Source of the DNA: Rhodococcus tibetensis
Lineage (GTDB): Bacteria; Actinomycetota; Actinomycetes; Mycobacteriales; Mycobacteriaceae
Length of the DNA stretch: 64,000 bases
Direction: 5' to 3'
NCBI RefSeq assembly: GCF_024438035.1
Contig: NZ_JANFQF010000001.1
Span: 310,001-374,000 of the forward strand
Translations under genes and position numbers: made by a program
The notes under the pieces: generated by a model
The model's input: the letters and a program-made list of their open reading frames with translations, nothing else
Databases searched by the model: none
What the model was told of the DNA's origin: nothing
Shown: piece after piece, positions 33,896 through 42,041 of the stretch
Layout of the letters: every line of letters begins with the position of its first letter
Position numbering within the stretch: position 1 is the stretch's first letter

Positions 33896-34347
33896 GCGGG
33901 GGGCCGGGAGAGTGGTTCAAGCGCAGCGCGCAGGTCGGCCGCGGCAGGCACTCCGGATACCCGGAAGCGTTCGCGCAGGTCGCTGTCCAGAATGAACGTC
34001 GTCGGCAGGGACAGGACGCCCAGTTCCCTGGCGAGAGCGGGATATTCGTCGATGTCGAGCTCCACCTCTGCCGGCGGGTGGGGCTCTTCGGAGAGGTCGT
34101 TCACGACCTGTCCGACCACCCTGCGCACAGCGGCACACGGCCCGCACCAGTCCGCAGAGAAATGCAGCACGGTCGCCGAATCTGCAGATGCTGCCGCGCC
34201 GGCGGCCTCGAGCAGGCGCCGCCGTTCGTCGGTCACGGGAGAATCGGACTCGCTCGTGGTGCGGACCCTGCCTTGTCTGCGCTGCCACACCAGCCCGAAC
34301 GCGATCGCGACGAGCAATGTGACGATCAACAATGTGATTCCGGTCAT
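33883..34347 (-). CDS. thiX: Membrane-anchored thioredoxin-like protein ThiX
   Basis: 154 residues. One N-terminal membrane helix (ITLLIVTLLVAIAFGLVW) is followed by a thioredoxin domain with the redox motif ADWCGPCAAVRR near residue 67 and the cis-proline loop LSLPTTF. It is likely a thiol-disulfide exchange protein facing outward or inward at the membrane. It overlaps the upstream DUF2993 gene by four bases (ATGA) and precedes the sulfur operon, though that operon has its own promoter in the end of this gene. Confidence 0.85.
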   Translation of the reverse strand: MTGITLLIVTLLVAIAFGLVWQRRQGRVRTTSESDSPVTDERRRLLEAAGAAASADSATVLHFSADWCGPCAAVRRVVGQVVNDLSEEPHPPAEVELDIDEYPALARELGVLSLPTTFILDSDLRERFRVSGVPAAADLRAALEPLSRPPASNS

Positions 34348-35123
34348 CTGTTCTGCAATTCGTTCAGGTCGATCGTGACGTCGTCACCTACCCCTTCGAT
34401 GACTATTTGTGAACCCTCGGCGTAGACCTGCGTGGGCTGGACCCCGAACGGCAGTTCCCGGGGGTCGATCGTGCGGGTGAAGAGTCCGAGGATGCCGGGA
34501 GCGAGGGGGTCGGGGATGCTGAAGTCGGCGTGACCCTCCGGTCCGAAGTAGAAGTCGCTGGCCACGATCTTCACCTGACCTCCCTCGAGGACGAGGTCGG
34601 CCTGCACGCTGACCGTGGTCTCGATCGGTCCCACCGGAACCGTGCCCGTGAGGACGACCCCTCCTGCCGTGGGCATACCCGAGCCACCCGACCCGCCGGT
34701 GCCGTCCGATTTGCTCGCCGGAGGGGCCGACACCTGCAGGTCCGGTATACCGAGGAATCTGCCGAGATCGGTGGCGTCGATCAGCATCCGGCCCGTCAGG
34801 TGATCGACGGGAAGAGCCTGCACCGTGCCGTCCACCAGATCGGACAGCGGCGCTGACACGCCCTGCAGGGTGGACTCGATCGTCACTTCACCCACGACGT
34901 CGCTCTGTACGCCTTGCGCGCGGATCTCGATGTTGTCGTACTCGCCTTCCCAGGCCTGAGTGAGGAACGGGAACCCGTGGACCGTGACCTCCGGGTCCGC
35001 CGTGAGCGACGCGCCCGCCCTCAGCTCTCTCGACACCCGGTACTCGGCGTAGGCCGCTGCGCCGAAGTCGACGACGAGACCGAGGGCGACGAGGAAGACG
35101 ATTCCCATGATGAGTTTCCGCAC
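34344..35123 (-). CDS. DUF2993 / LmeA-like phospholipid-binding protein
   Basis: 259 residues. An N-terminal signal-anchor (LIMGIVFLVALGLVVDFGAAAYAEYRVSREL) leads to a DUF2993 domain: ADPEVTVHGFPFLTQAWEGEYDNIEIRAQG and LPFGVQPTQVYAEGSQIVIEGVGDDVTI. Family members include LmeA, needed for mannan elongation in mycobacteria and able to bind phosphatidylinositides. A Gly/Ser-rich stretch around residue 150 is a likely linker. It is divergent from glnR. Confidence 0.8.
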   Translation of the reverse strand: MRKLIMGIVFLVALGLVVDFGAAAYAEYRVSRELRAGASLTADPEVTVHGFPFLTQAWEGEYDNIEIRAQGVQSDVVGEVTIESTLQGVSAPLSDLVDGTVQALPVDHLTGRMLIDATDLGRFLGIPDLQVSAPPASKSDGTGGSGGSGMPTAGGVVLTGTVPVGPIETTVSVQADLVLEGGQVKIVASDFYFGPEGHADFSIPDPLAPGILGLFTRTIDPRELPFGVQPTQVYAEGSQIVIEGVGDDVTIDLNELQNR

Positions 35124-35238
35124 GGCCCCATTGTGACCGACAGGGTGACCGGGGGCGCCGGTGCAACCATCGGCGCCGGGCCTGGGGGGTTCGGTGCAAC
35201 GAACAGCTCAGGTGGCGCGCTACTCTGTCACCGACAAA

Positions 35239-35262
35239 AGTGTCGATACCTTCAGTGTCGAT
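35239..35262 (+). repeat. Direct repeat AGTGTCGAT upstream of glnR
   Basis: AGTGTCGAT at 35239-35247 and again at 35254-35262 (15-base period), between the divergent DUF2993 and glnR genes. Possible regulator sites. Confidence 0.3.
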
Positions 35263-35328
35263 CTACCTGCACCCGGCCGTCTCACCAGTCGGCCGGTCGG
35301 GGACGACGGTGACGAGATGGGAGGCTGT

Positions 35329-36084
35329 GTGGAGCTACTGCTTCTTACCTCCGACCCCAACCCGGATGCGGTCCTACCGGCCCTCTCCCTGTTGGCGCAT
35401 TCGGTGCGGCCTGCTCCGACGGAGGTGTCTTCGCTTCTGGAAGCGAGCTCCGCTGATGTCGCCCTGGTGGACGCGCGGACGGATCTCGCCGCCGCCCGTG
35501 GCCTGTGCAGGCTGCTGGGAAGTACCGGCTCTGCCGTACCGGTGGTGGCCGTACTGACCGAGGGTGGCCTGGTGGCCGTCAATTCCGATTGGGGATTGGA
35601 CGATATCCTTCTGCCCGGCACCGGACCGGCAGAGGTCGACGCACGTCTGCGGTTGCTCGTCGGGCGCAGTGGTGGCGTCGCCAGCCCGGAGGCCTCCGGC
35701 AAGATCACGCTGGGCGAACTCGTCATCGACGAGGGCACGTACACGGCCCGTCTGCGCGGCCGCCCCCTCGACCTCACCTACAAGGAATTCGAGCTCCTCA
35801 AGTATCTGGCACAGCATGCGGGGCGGGTCTTCACCCGCGCACAGTTGCTGCAGGAAGTGTGGGGATACGACTTCTTCGGTGGCACGCGCACCGTCGACGT
35901 GCACGTCCGACGCCTACGGGCGAAGCTGGGCAGCGAGTACGAATCCTTGATCGGTACAGTCCGCAATGTGGGGTACAAAGCCGTTCGGCCCGCCCGGGCC
36001 AAGTCGGGTGCGCCTGTCGCGCCCGTCGACGACATGGATGCCGACGACATCGACTTCGAGTCGGCCGAGGGTCCGGCGATCTGA
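35329..36084 (+). CDS. glnR: GlnR-like OmpR-family nitrogen regulator
   Basis: 251 residues. An atypical receiver domain ([22 protein letters not shown]; Asp in DVALVDAR) lacks a partner kinase gene. The winged-helix output domain reads [55 protein letters not shown], almost invariant among GlnR proteins. GlnR activates ammonium, nitrate and glutamine-synthetase genes. The start is GTG 35329, because homologues begin (M/V)LELLLLTS and GGGAGG precedes it; ATG 35317 is the alternative. The stop overlaps the mshD start (TGATG). Confidence 0.9.
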   Translation: MELLLLTSDPNPDAVLPALSLLAHSVRPAPTEVSSLLEASSADVALVDARTDLAAARGLCRLLGSTGSAVPVVAVLTEGGLVAVNSDWGLDDILLPGTGPAEVDARLRLLVGRSGGVASPEASGKITLGELVIDEGTYTARLRGRPLDLTYKEFELLKYLAQHAGRVFTRAQLLQEVWGYDFFGGTRTVDVHVRRLRAKLGSEYESLIGTVRNVGYKAVRPARAKSGAPVAPVDDMDADDIDFESAEGPAI

Positions 36085-36995
36085 TGAGTGCTTCGGTGCA
36101 GTCCTGGCAGGACCGGCTCGACGCGACGCAGGCCGTCAAGGTATCCGCGCTGTTGGCGCGGGCAGCCGAGGCGGACGGAACCGCGCCGGTGTCGGAGCAG
36201 GGGATTCACGCGTTGGCCGGTGTCGCCGAGGTTCGACACCTGGTGTGGACCGACGAAGACCGTGTGGTCGGCTACGCGCAGTTGCAGCCGGGTCACGGCG
36301 AGCACCCCGCGATGGCGGAACTCGCGGTAGACCCGAAGGCGCGTGGCCGCGGAATCGGTGGCCGCCTGGTCGCCGAGGCATTGGACGAGGGCGGCCAGGG
36401 TGCGCGGGTCTGGGCGCACGGCAATCTGCCCGCTGCACAGGCGGTAGCGCAGCGTCTTCAGCTGACCGGCGCGCGTGAGCTGTTGCAATTGAGGCGTCCG
36501 CTCGCCGGTGCCGATATTCCGGATCTCGTTGCGCCGGAGGGTATTACACTACGTGCCTACCGCGGCGTCGAGGACGACTCCGAGGTGCTGCGAGTCAACG
36601 CCGCTGCGTTCGCCTGGCACCCCGAGCAGGGCTCGTGGACCCCACGCGAGATTGCGGAGCGTCGCGCCGAGGACTGGTTCGATCCGGCGGGACTGTTCAT
36701 GGCCTTCGCGACATCGGACGAGAGCACATTGCTCGGCTTCCACTGGACGAAGGTGCACCCGGCGCAGGGTGACGATCCGGCTATCGGTGAGGTCTACGTC
36801 GTCGCGATCGACCCCGACGCGCAGGGGCGCGGGCTGGGTCGCTTCCTCACGCTGGCCGGACTGCACTATCTGCGCGACCGTGGAATCGGGGCGGTGCTGC
36901 TCTACGTCGAAGGTGATAACACCGCCGCCCTCCATACCTACGGGCGTCTGGGTTTCGAGTCGTTCCACGTCGACGTGGCCTACGCGCGCCGCTGA
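36084..36995 (+). CDS. mshD: Mycothiol synthase (acetyl-CoA:Cys-GlcN-Ins acetyltransferase)
   Basis: 303 residues, two tandem GNAT domains. The N-terminal domain has AVDPKARGRGIGGRLVAEAL and the C-terminal domain VAIDPDAQGRGLGRFLTLAGL, each the acetyl-CoA-binding motif. LLYVEGDNTAALHTYGRLGFESFHVDV closes the active site. It makes mycothiol, the main low-molecular thiol of this lineage. It starts in the glnR stop codon and is followed by the pst promoter region. Confidence 0.95.
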   Translation: MSASVQSWQDRLDATQAVKVSALLARAAEADGTAPVSEQGIHALAGVAEVRHLVWTDEDRVVGYAQLQPGHGEHPAMAELAVDPKARGRGIGGRLVAEALDEGGQGARVWAHGNLPAAQAVAQRLQLTGARELLQLRRPLAGADIPDLVAPEGITLRAYRGVEDDSEVLRVNAAAFAWHPEQGSWTPREIAERRAEDWFDPAGLFMAFATSDESTLLGFHWTKVHPAQGDDPAIGEVYVVAIDPDAQGRGLGRFLTLAGLHYLRDRGIGAVLLYVEGDNTAALHTYGRLGFESFHVDVAYARR

Positions 36996-37054
36996 CGATC
37001 TCACTACGTTCCGGTCGGTCGTACGTCCGGGAAATCTGGACGAATGCGTGGTCT

Positions 37055-37076
37055 GTTCACTTTCCGTTCACCGATC
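37055..37076 (+). promoter_or_regulatory. PHO box upstream of pstS
   Basis: Two 11-base direct repeats, GTTCACTTTCC and GTTCACCGATC, match the actinobacterial PHO box (GTTCACC units at 11-base period) bound by PhoP/RegX3-type response regulators. It lies 139 bases before the pstS start. Confidence 0.7.
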
Positions 37077-37214
37077 GTGGTCCAACTGGACATTCACTAC
37101 CCCTAGGTTTCTCCATGGGCAGCGCCGTGTTGCCTGGTGCAGGATTCAACCAGCGATCCGCGCCTCATGTCGCCGCCCGATCGTGGGGCGAGACGATATT
37201 TCCGGAGGACCTAG

Positions 37215-38333
37215 GTGAATTTCAAGCGCAATGGTGCCCTGCTCGGTGCAGTGGCCCTGGGTGCCATGACCTTGGCCGCGTGTGGCAGCGACAACAACGC
37301 CGCGTCCAGCGGAGTCGACGTTGCTGCGTCCAACGCAACGTGCGAGGGCAAGGCAAACCTTTCTGCCGCCGGTTCCTCGGCGCAGAAGAACGCGATGGAC
37401 CAGTTCGTGTCCACTTACATCTCCGTCTGCCAGGAAAAGGGTAAGACCGTCAACCTCGCCTACAACCCCAGCGGTTCAGGTGACGGACGCACGCAGTTCA
37501 TCGCCGGGCAGATCGACTTCGCCGGTTCCGACTCGGCAATCAAGGCCGAGCAGGCAGAGCAGGCGAAGGCCCGTTGCGTCGGCGGCGAGGCATGGAACCT
37601 TCCCCTCGTCTTCGGGCCCGTCGCGATCGCGTACAACCTGGACGGCGTCGAGGACCTCGTGCTGAACGGTGAGGTGACGGCGAAGATCTTCAACGGCACC
37701 ATCAAGAAGTGGAACGACCCGGCGATCGCCGCACTCAACGAGGGCGCCACCCTCCCGGATCAGGACATCACCGCCATCATTCGCTCGGACTCCTCGGGCA
37801 CCACCGACAACTTCCAGCAGTACCTCGGCGCCGCATCCAACGGTGCCTGGACCACTGGTGCAGGCTCCGACTTCACCGGTGGTATCGGTGAGGGTGCCAA
37901 GGGCTCGGCCGGCGTCGCGCAGGCTGTTGCGTCCGCTCCCGGCGCGATCACGTACGTCGAGAAGTCGTTCGCCGACCAGAACAAGCTGAAGGCCGCGCAG
38001 ATCGACAACGGCTCCGGTCCGGTCGAGTTGACCGACGAGACTGCCGCCAAGGCCATCGAGGGTGCGAAGTTCAAGGGTGAGGGCGTGGGTGACCTCACCC
38101 TCGACCTCGGATCCATCTTCGGTACCAAGGAGGCCGGCGCATACCCGCTCGTGCTCGCCACCTACGAAGTTGTCTGCTCCAAGGGCTACGACGCCGACAC
38201 CTCAGCTGCTGTCAAGTCGTTCCTGACCAGTGCCGCGAACGAGGGCCAGGCAAACCTGGCCGAGCAGGGCTACGTGCCGCTGCCCGACGCTTTCAAGGAG
38301 AAGCTGAACGCGTCGGTCGCCGCGATCGGCTGA
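37215..38333 (+). CDS. pstS: Phosphate ABC transporter substrate-binding lipoprotein
   Basis: 372 residues. It has a lipoprotein signal with lipobox LAAC (Cys24). Phosphate-binding blocks are AAGSSAQKNAMDQF, YNPSGSGDGRTQF, AGSDSAI and IRSDSSGTTDNFQQYL, all characteristic of PstS. It captures phosphate outside the membrane for PstCA. GTG start 37215 with GGAGG at 37203. First gene of pstSCAB and downstream of a PHO box, so it is probably induced on phosphate starvation. Confidence 0.97.
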   Translation: MNFKRNGALLGAVALGAMTLAACGSDNNAASSGVDVAASNATCEGKANLSAAGSSAQKNAMDQFVSTYISVCQEKGKTVNLAYNPSGSGDGRTQFIAGQIDFAGSDSAIKAEQAEQAKARCVGGEAWNLPLVFGPVAIAYNLDGVEDLVLNGEVTAKIFNGTIKKWNDPAIAALNEGATLPDQDITAIIRSDSSGTTDNFQQYLGAASNGAWTTGAGSDFTGGIGEGAKGSAGVAQAVASAPGAITYVEKSFADQNKLKAAQIDNGSGPVELTDETAAKAIEGAKFKGEGVGDLTLDLGSIFGTKEAGAYPLVLATYEVVCSKGYDADTSAAVKSFLTSAANEGQANLAEQGYVPLPDAFKEKLNASVAAIG

Positions 38334-38386
38334 TTCGTCGGCAGTTCGTTCGGACCGCCCCAATCTCTATATTCTGACGAGAAGGA

Positions 38387-39484
38387 ATGCGAGCGCAGAT
38401 GAGTGAAGCGCCCACCGAATCAGCACCTCGCACCTCCGGCGCCGCTTCCGGCGGCGCCGGGGTGGGCGGTCCGAACGGCACGACGGAGGCCGAGTTGAGT
38501 TCTACCCAGGCCGAGACCCCGACCCCGACCCCGACTTCGGCGGGAGGGACGCCCGGCAAGGCGGTAACCAGGCCCGGAGACCGAGTTTTCCGCTCACTCG
38601 CCACCAGTTCGGCGATATTCGTCTCCGTTCTCATCGGGGCGATCGGCATTTTCCTGGTCTGGCGCGCGGTTCCTGCTCTGAGCAGGAACGAGGTGAACTT
38701 CCTCACCAGTCGCGAGTGGGTCACCGTGGACATCAATGCGATGGCTTTCGGGGTTCTCGACCTCTTCCAGGTGACCGTACTGGTGTCGGTGTTCGCGTTG
38801 GTGCTGGCAATGCCGGTGGCTCTCGGGATCGCGATCTTTCTCACGGCATACTCACCGAGTTGGCTCAAGCGCCCGCTGGCGTACGTGATCGACCTGCTCG
38901 CCGCGGTGCCGTCGATCGTCTACGGATTGTGGGGCCTCCTCGTCTTCGCCCCGGCGATCAGACCGTTCGCCGTGTGGCTGAACGAGAATCTTGGATGGTT
39001 CCCGTTGTTCGCGACCGGTAGCGGATCCATTCTGGGCGGCGGCACCATCTTCACCGCGGGCATCGTGCTCGGTGTGATGATCCTCCCGGTGATCACCGCG
39101 GTCACCCGGGAAGTCTTCGTCCAGACGCCCACCGCGCACATCGAGGCGGCGCTTGCGCTCGGTGCCACCCGGTGGGAGGTCGTCCGGACCACCATCATCC
39201 CGTTCGGTAAGTCCGGTTACATCAGTGGTTCCATGCTCGGCCTCGGTCGCGCTCTCGGGGAAACCATGGCGCTGTACCTGATCTTGCGGACCACGTCGCA
39301 ATCGTTCTCCTGGTCCTTGTTCGACGGTGGCGCCACCATCGCCTCCAAGATTGCCCTCGGGTACGCCGAGTTCAACAACGACATCCAGGCCGGCGCCTAC
39401 ATCGCCGCCGGTCTCGTGCTCTTCGTGCTCACCTTCGTCGTGAACGCCGCAGCCCGCGCCGTGATCGCAGGAAAGAAGGACTGA
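38387..39484 (+). CDS. pstC: Phosphate ABC transporter permease PstC
   Basis: 365 residues, six membrane helices after a variable 60-residue cytoplasmic N-terminus rich in Ala, Gly, Thr and Pro (including a PTPTPTS run). The EAA loop is EAALALGATRWEVVRTTIIPFGKSGYISGSMLGLGRALGET, the ATPase contact. The start is ATG 38387 or ATG 38399; AAGGA lies too close to the first and rather far from the second, so either is possible. It is followed three bases later by pstA. Confidence 0.95.
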   Translation: MRAQMSEAPTESAPRTSGAASGGAGVGGPNGTTEAELSSTQAETPTPTPTSAGGTPGKAVTRPGDRVFRSLATSSAIFVSVLIGAIGIFLVWRAVPALSRNEVNFLTSREWVTVDINAMAFGVLDLFQVTVLVSVFALVLAMPVALGIAIFLTAYSPSWLKRPLAYVIDLLAAVPSIVYGLWGLLVFAPAIRPFAVWLNENLGWFPLFATGSGSILGGGTIFTAGIVLGVMILPVITAVTREVFVQTPTAHIEAALALGATRWEVVRTTIIPFGKSGYISGSMLGLGRALGETMALYLILRTTSQSFSWSLFDGGATIASKIALGYAEFNNDIQAGAYIAAGLVLFVLTFVVNAAARAVIAGKKD

Positions 39485-39487
39485 CCC

Positions 39488-40396
39488 ATGACCGCGACCC
39501 TCGACAAGCCGGTCAAGGCGCCCACCTTCCGTGGTGTCGGCACCCGGCGCCGTGTCACGGACCTGACCGCGACCGTGCTCGTCACATTGGCCGTGCTCGT
39601 AGCGCTGGTTCCTCTGGTGTGGGTGCTGTTCACCGCGATCGCCAAGGGAATTCCCGCCCTGACCTCGGCCAGTTGGTTCACGCACTCACTCAGCGGCTTG
39701 ACGTCTTCGGCTGCCGGCGGCGGCGTGTACCACGCGCTGATCGGCACCATTCTGCAAGGACTCGTCTGCGCGCTACTGTCCATCCCGCTCGGCCTCTTCG
39801 TGGCGATCTATCTCGTCGAGTACGCCGACCGGAAGTCGCGGCTGGCCAAGCTCACCACCTTCATGGTCGACATTCTCAGCGGTGTCCCGTCGATCGTGGC
39901 CGCCCTGTTCATCTACGCGCTGTGGATCGCAACCTTCGGGTTCCCGAAGTCGGGATTCGCAGTCTCGCTCGCGCTGGTGTTGCTGATGGTCCCTGTCGTC
40001 ATCCGCAGTACCGAGGAGATGCTTCGTATCGTTCCCCAGGACCTGCGAGAAGCGTCATACGCGCTCGGTGTTCCGAAGTGGAAGACGATCGCCAGGATCG
40101 TGCTTCCCACTGCGTTGCCGGGCATCATCACGGGTGTCATGCTGGCCCTCGCCCGGGTGATGGGCGAAACTGCTCCGCTGCTGATCCTCGTCGGTTATGC
40201 ACCCTTCATCAACTTCGATCTGTTCGGTGGTGAAATGGGGACACTGCCCGGTGTCATGGTGGCCGAGATGAACAACCCCACCGATGCCGGCACCAACCGC
40301 ATCTGGGGCGCGGCGCTGACGCTGATTCTCCTCATCGCCGTCCTCAACGTTCTGGCCAAGGTCATCGGCCACTTCTCACAGGTTCGTAGCAAGTGA
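39488..40396 (+). CDS. pstA: Phosphate ABC transporter permease PstA
   Basis: 302 residues, six membrane helices. The EAA loop is [81 protein letters not shown] is typical for PstA. It forms the channel with PstC. Start ATG 39488, three bases after pstC; 31 bases before pstB. Confidence 0.96.
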   Translation: MTATLDKPVKAPTFRGVGTRRRVTDLTATVLVTLAVLVALVPLVWVLFTAIAKGIPALTSASWFTHSLSGLTSSAAGGGVYHALIGTILQGLVCALLSIPLGLFVAIYLVEYADRKSRLAKLTTFMVDILSGVPSIVAALFIYALWIATFGFPKSGFAVSLALVLLMVPVVIRSTEEMLRIVPQDLREASYALGVPKWKTIARIVLPTALPGIITGVMLALARVMGETAPLLILVGYAPFINFDLFGGEMGTLPGVMVAEMNNPTDAGTNRIWGAALTLILLIAVLNVLAKVIGHFSQVRSK

Positions 40397-40427
40397 CACA
40401 TACACACACATCAGTAGGGAGCCGGTA

Positions 40428-41204
40428 ATGGCCAAGCGTCTGGATCTCAAGGACGTCAACATCTACTACGGCAAGTTTCATGCCGTCGCCGATGTCGGGC
40501 TGTCGGTTCCCCCGCGGAACGTGACTGCCTTCATCGGACCGTCCGGCTGCGGCAAGTCGACCGTTCTCCGCACCCTCAACCGTATGCACGAGGTGACTCC
40601 CGGTGCGCGCGTGGAGGGTTCGATCCTCCTCGACGGCGAGGACATCTACGGTTCCGGCACCGATCCGGTCGGTGTCCGCAAGACCATCGGCATGGTGTTC
40701 CAGCGACCCAACCCCTTTCCGACGATGTCCATCAAGGACAACGTGGTGGCCGGTCTCAAACTGCAGGGCGAGCGCAACAGGAAGCGCCTCGACGAGGTCG
40801 CGGAGCGCTCACTGCGCGGCGCGAACCTGTGGAACGAGGTGAAGGACCGTCTCGACAAGCCCGGCGGCGGCCTCTCCGGTGGTCAGCAGCAGCGTCTGTG
40901 CATTGCGCGTGCGATCGCGGTATCACCCGACGTGCTGTTGATGGACGAGCCCTGCTCCGCTCTCGACCCCATCTCGACGCTTGCGATCGAAGACCTCATC
41001 ACCGAGTTGAAGAAGGACTTCACCATCGTCATCGTCACCCACAACATGCAGCAGGCAGCGCGGGTGAGTGATCAGACGGCGTTCTTCAACCTCGAGGCGA
41101 CGGGCAAGCCGGGCCGTCTCGTGGAGATCGACGACACAGAGAAAATCTTCTCCAACCCGACACAGAAGGCCACCGAGGACTACATCTCGGGCCGCTTCGG
41201 ATAG
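40428..41204 (+). CDS. pstB: Phosphate ABC transporter ATP-binding protein
   Basis: 258 residues, exactly family length. Walker A is GPSGCGKST, the signature [16 protein letters not shown] and Walker [24 protein letters not shown]; the [12 protein letters not shown]-loop is PstB-specific. It powers phosphate import. A GGGAGC ribosome site precedes ATG 40428. Last gene of the operon, followed by a very strong hairpin shared with the convergent phoU. Confidence 0.97.
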   Translation: MAKRLDLKDVNIYYGKFHAVADVGLSVPPRNVTAFIGPSGCGKSTVLRTLNRMHEVTPGARVEGSILLDGEDIYGSGTDPVGVRKTIGMVFQRPNPFPTMSIKDNVVAGLKLQGERNRKRLDEVAERSLRGANLWNEVKDRLDKPGGGLSGGQQQRLCIARAIAVSPDVLLMDEPCSALDPISTLAIEDLITELKKDFTIVIVTHNMQQAARVSDQTAFFNLEATGKPGRLVEIDDTEKIFSNPTQKATEDYISGRFG

Positions 41205-41214
41205 AGCACAACGA

Positions 41215-41249
41215 CGAACGCCCCGACCGGATTCCGGTCGGGGCGTTCG
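41215..41249. terminator. Bidirectional terminator between pstB and phoU
   Basis: Perfect 16-bp stem CGAACGCCCCGACCGG / CCGGTCGGGGCGTTCG with a three-base loop, between convergent genes and 10 bases after pstB. Confidence 0.85.
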
Positions 41250-41264
41250 TGTGTGGAATTGCTC

Positions 41265-41960
41265 TTACGTCTCGGGGTAGGTGGTCAGGTTGTCGGCGTC
41301 GGCGACCGGGCCGGTCTCGTCGGGCAGCTTGCCGGTGACCAGGAAGATGACGCGACGGCCCACCTCTACGGCATGGTCGGCGAAACGCTCGTAGAAACGG
41401 CCCAGCAGGGTGACGTCGACAGCGGCGGCTACGCCGTGCTTCCATTCACGATCCATGAGGACGGTGAACAGGTGCCGGTGCAGGTCATCCATCGCCTCGT
41501 CCTCCTCCCGGAGACGTGCGGCGCGCTCGGGGTCTCGCGTCTCGAGAACCTCACGGGCTGCTGCACCGATGGAGACGGCGATGCGCCCCATCTCCGCGAA
41601 GTAGCCGTTGACCTCCTCGGGCAGAACGTGATTCGGATGTCGGCGGCGCGCGATCTTCGCGACATGGAGGGCGAGGGCTCCCATGCGGTCGATATCGGCG
41701 ACGATCTGGATTCCGCTGACGACGGAGCGGAGGTCACCGGCGACGGGCGCCTGAAGGGCGAGGAGGGCGAACGCACGCTCCTCGCAGATGGTGCTGAGAT
41801 CGGTGATCTGGTCGTGCTCTCCGATCACCTGCTCGGCAAGGGTGAGGTCGGCCTGGAGCAGTGACTGGGTGGCCCGCTCCATGGCGGCCCCCGCAAGCCC
41901 CGCCATCTCACCGAGCAGGTCGGCAAGCTCGGTCATTTGTTCGTTGTAAGCCACGCGCAT
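41265..41960 (-). CDS. phoU: Phosphate signaling protein PhoU (PhoY)
   Basis: 231 residues, two three-helix PhoU repeats, each with an acidic metal-binding motif; seen are [27 protein letters not shown] in the first and [26 protein letters not shown] in the second. PhoU links the Pst transporter to the sensor kinase and represses the phosphate-starvation response. It starts [20 protein letters not shown]. It has its own upstream PHO box, so it is induced by the response it damps. Confidence 0.95.
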   Translation of the reverse strand: MRVAYNEQMTELADLLGEMAGLAGAAMERATQSLLQADLTLAEQVIGEHDQITDLSTICEERAFALLALQAPVAGDLRSVVSGIQIVADIDRMGALALHVAKIARRRHPNHVLPEEVNGYFAEMGRIAVSIGAAAREVLETRDPERAARLREEDEAMDDLHRHLFTVLMDREWKHGVAAAVDVTLLGRFYERFADHAVEVGRRVIFLVTGKLPDETGPVADADNLTTYPET

Positions 41961-42005
41961 GAGGTCACAGCCTACGGTGCACGGGAGTCCAAGTCACGAT
42001 CGCGG

Positions 42006-42023
42006 GGTGAACGCAGGGTGAAC
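42006..42023 (-). promoter_or_regulatory. PHO box upstream of phoU
   Basis: On the minus strand GTTCACC-CTGC-GTTCACC: two identical seven-base units at 11-base period, 46 bases before the phoU start. It is a better match to the consensus than the one at pstS. Confidence 0.7.
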
Positions 42024-42041
42024 GACGTGCCTGATCAGCGC

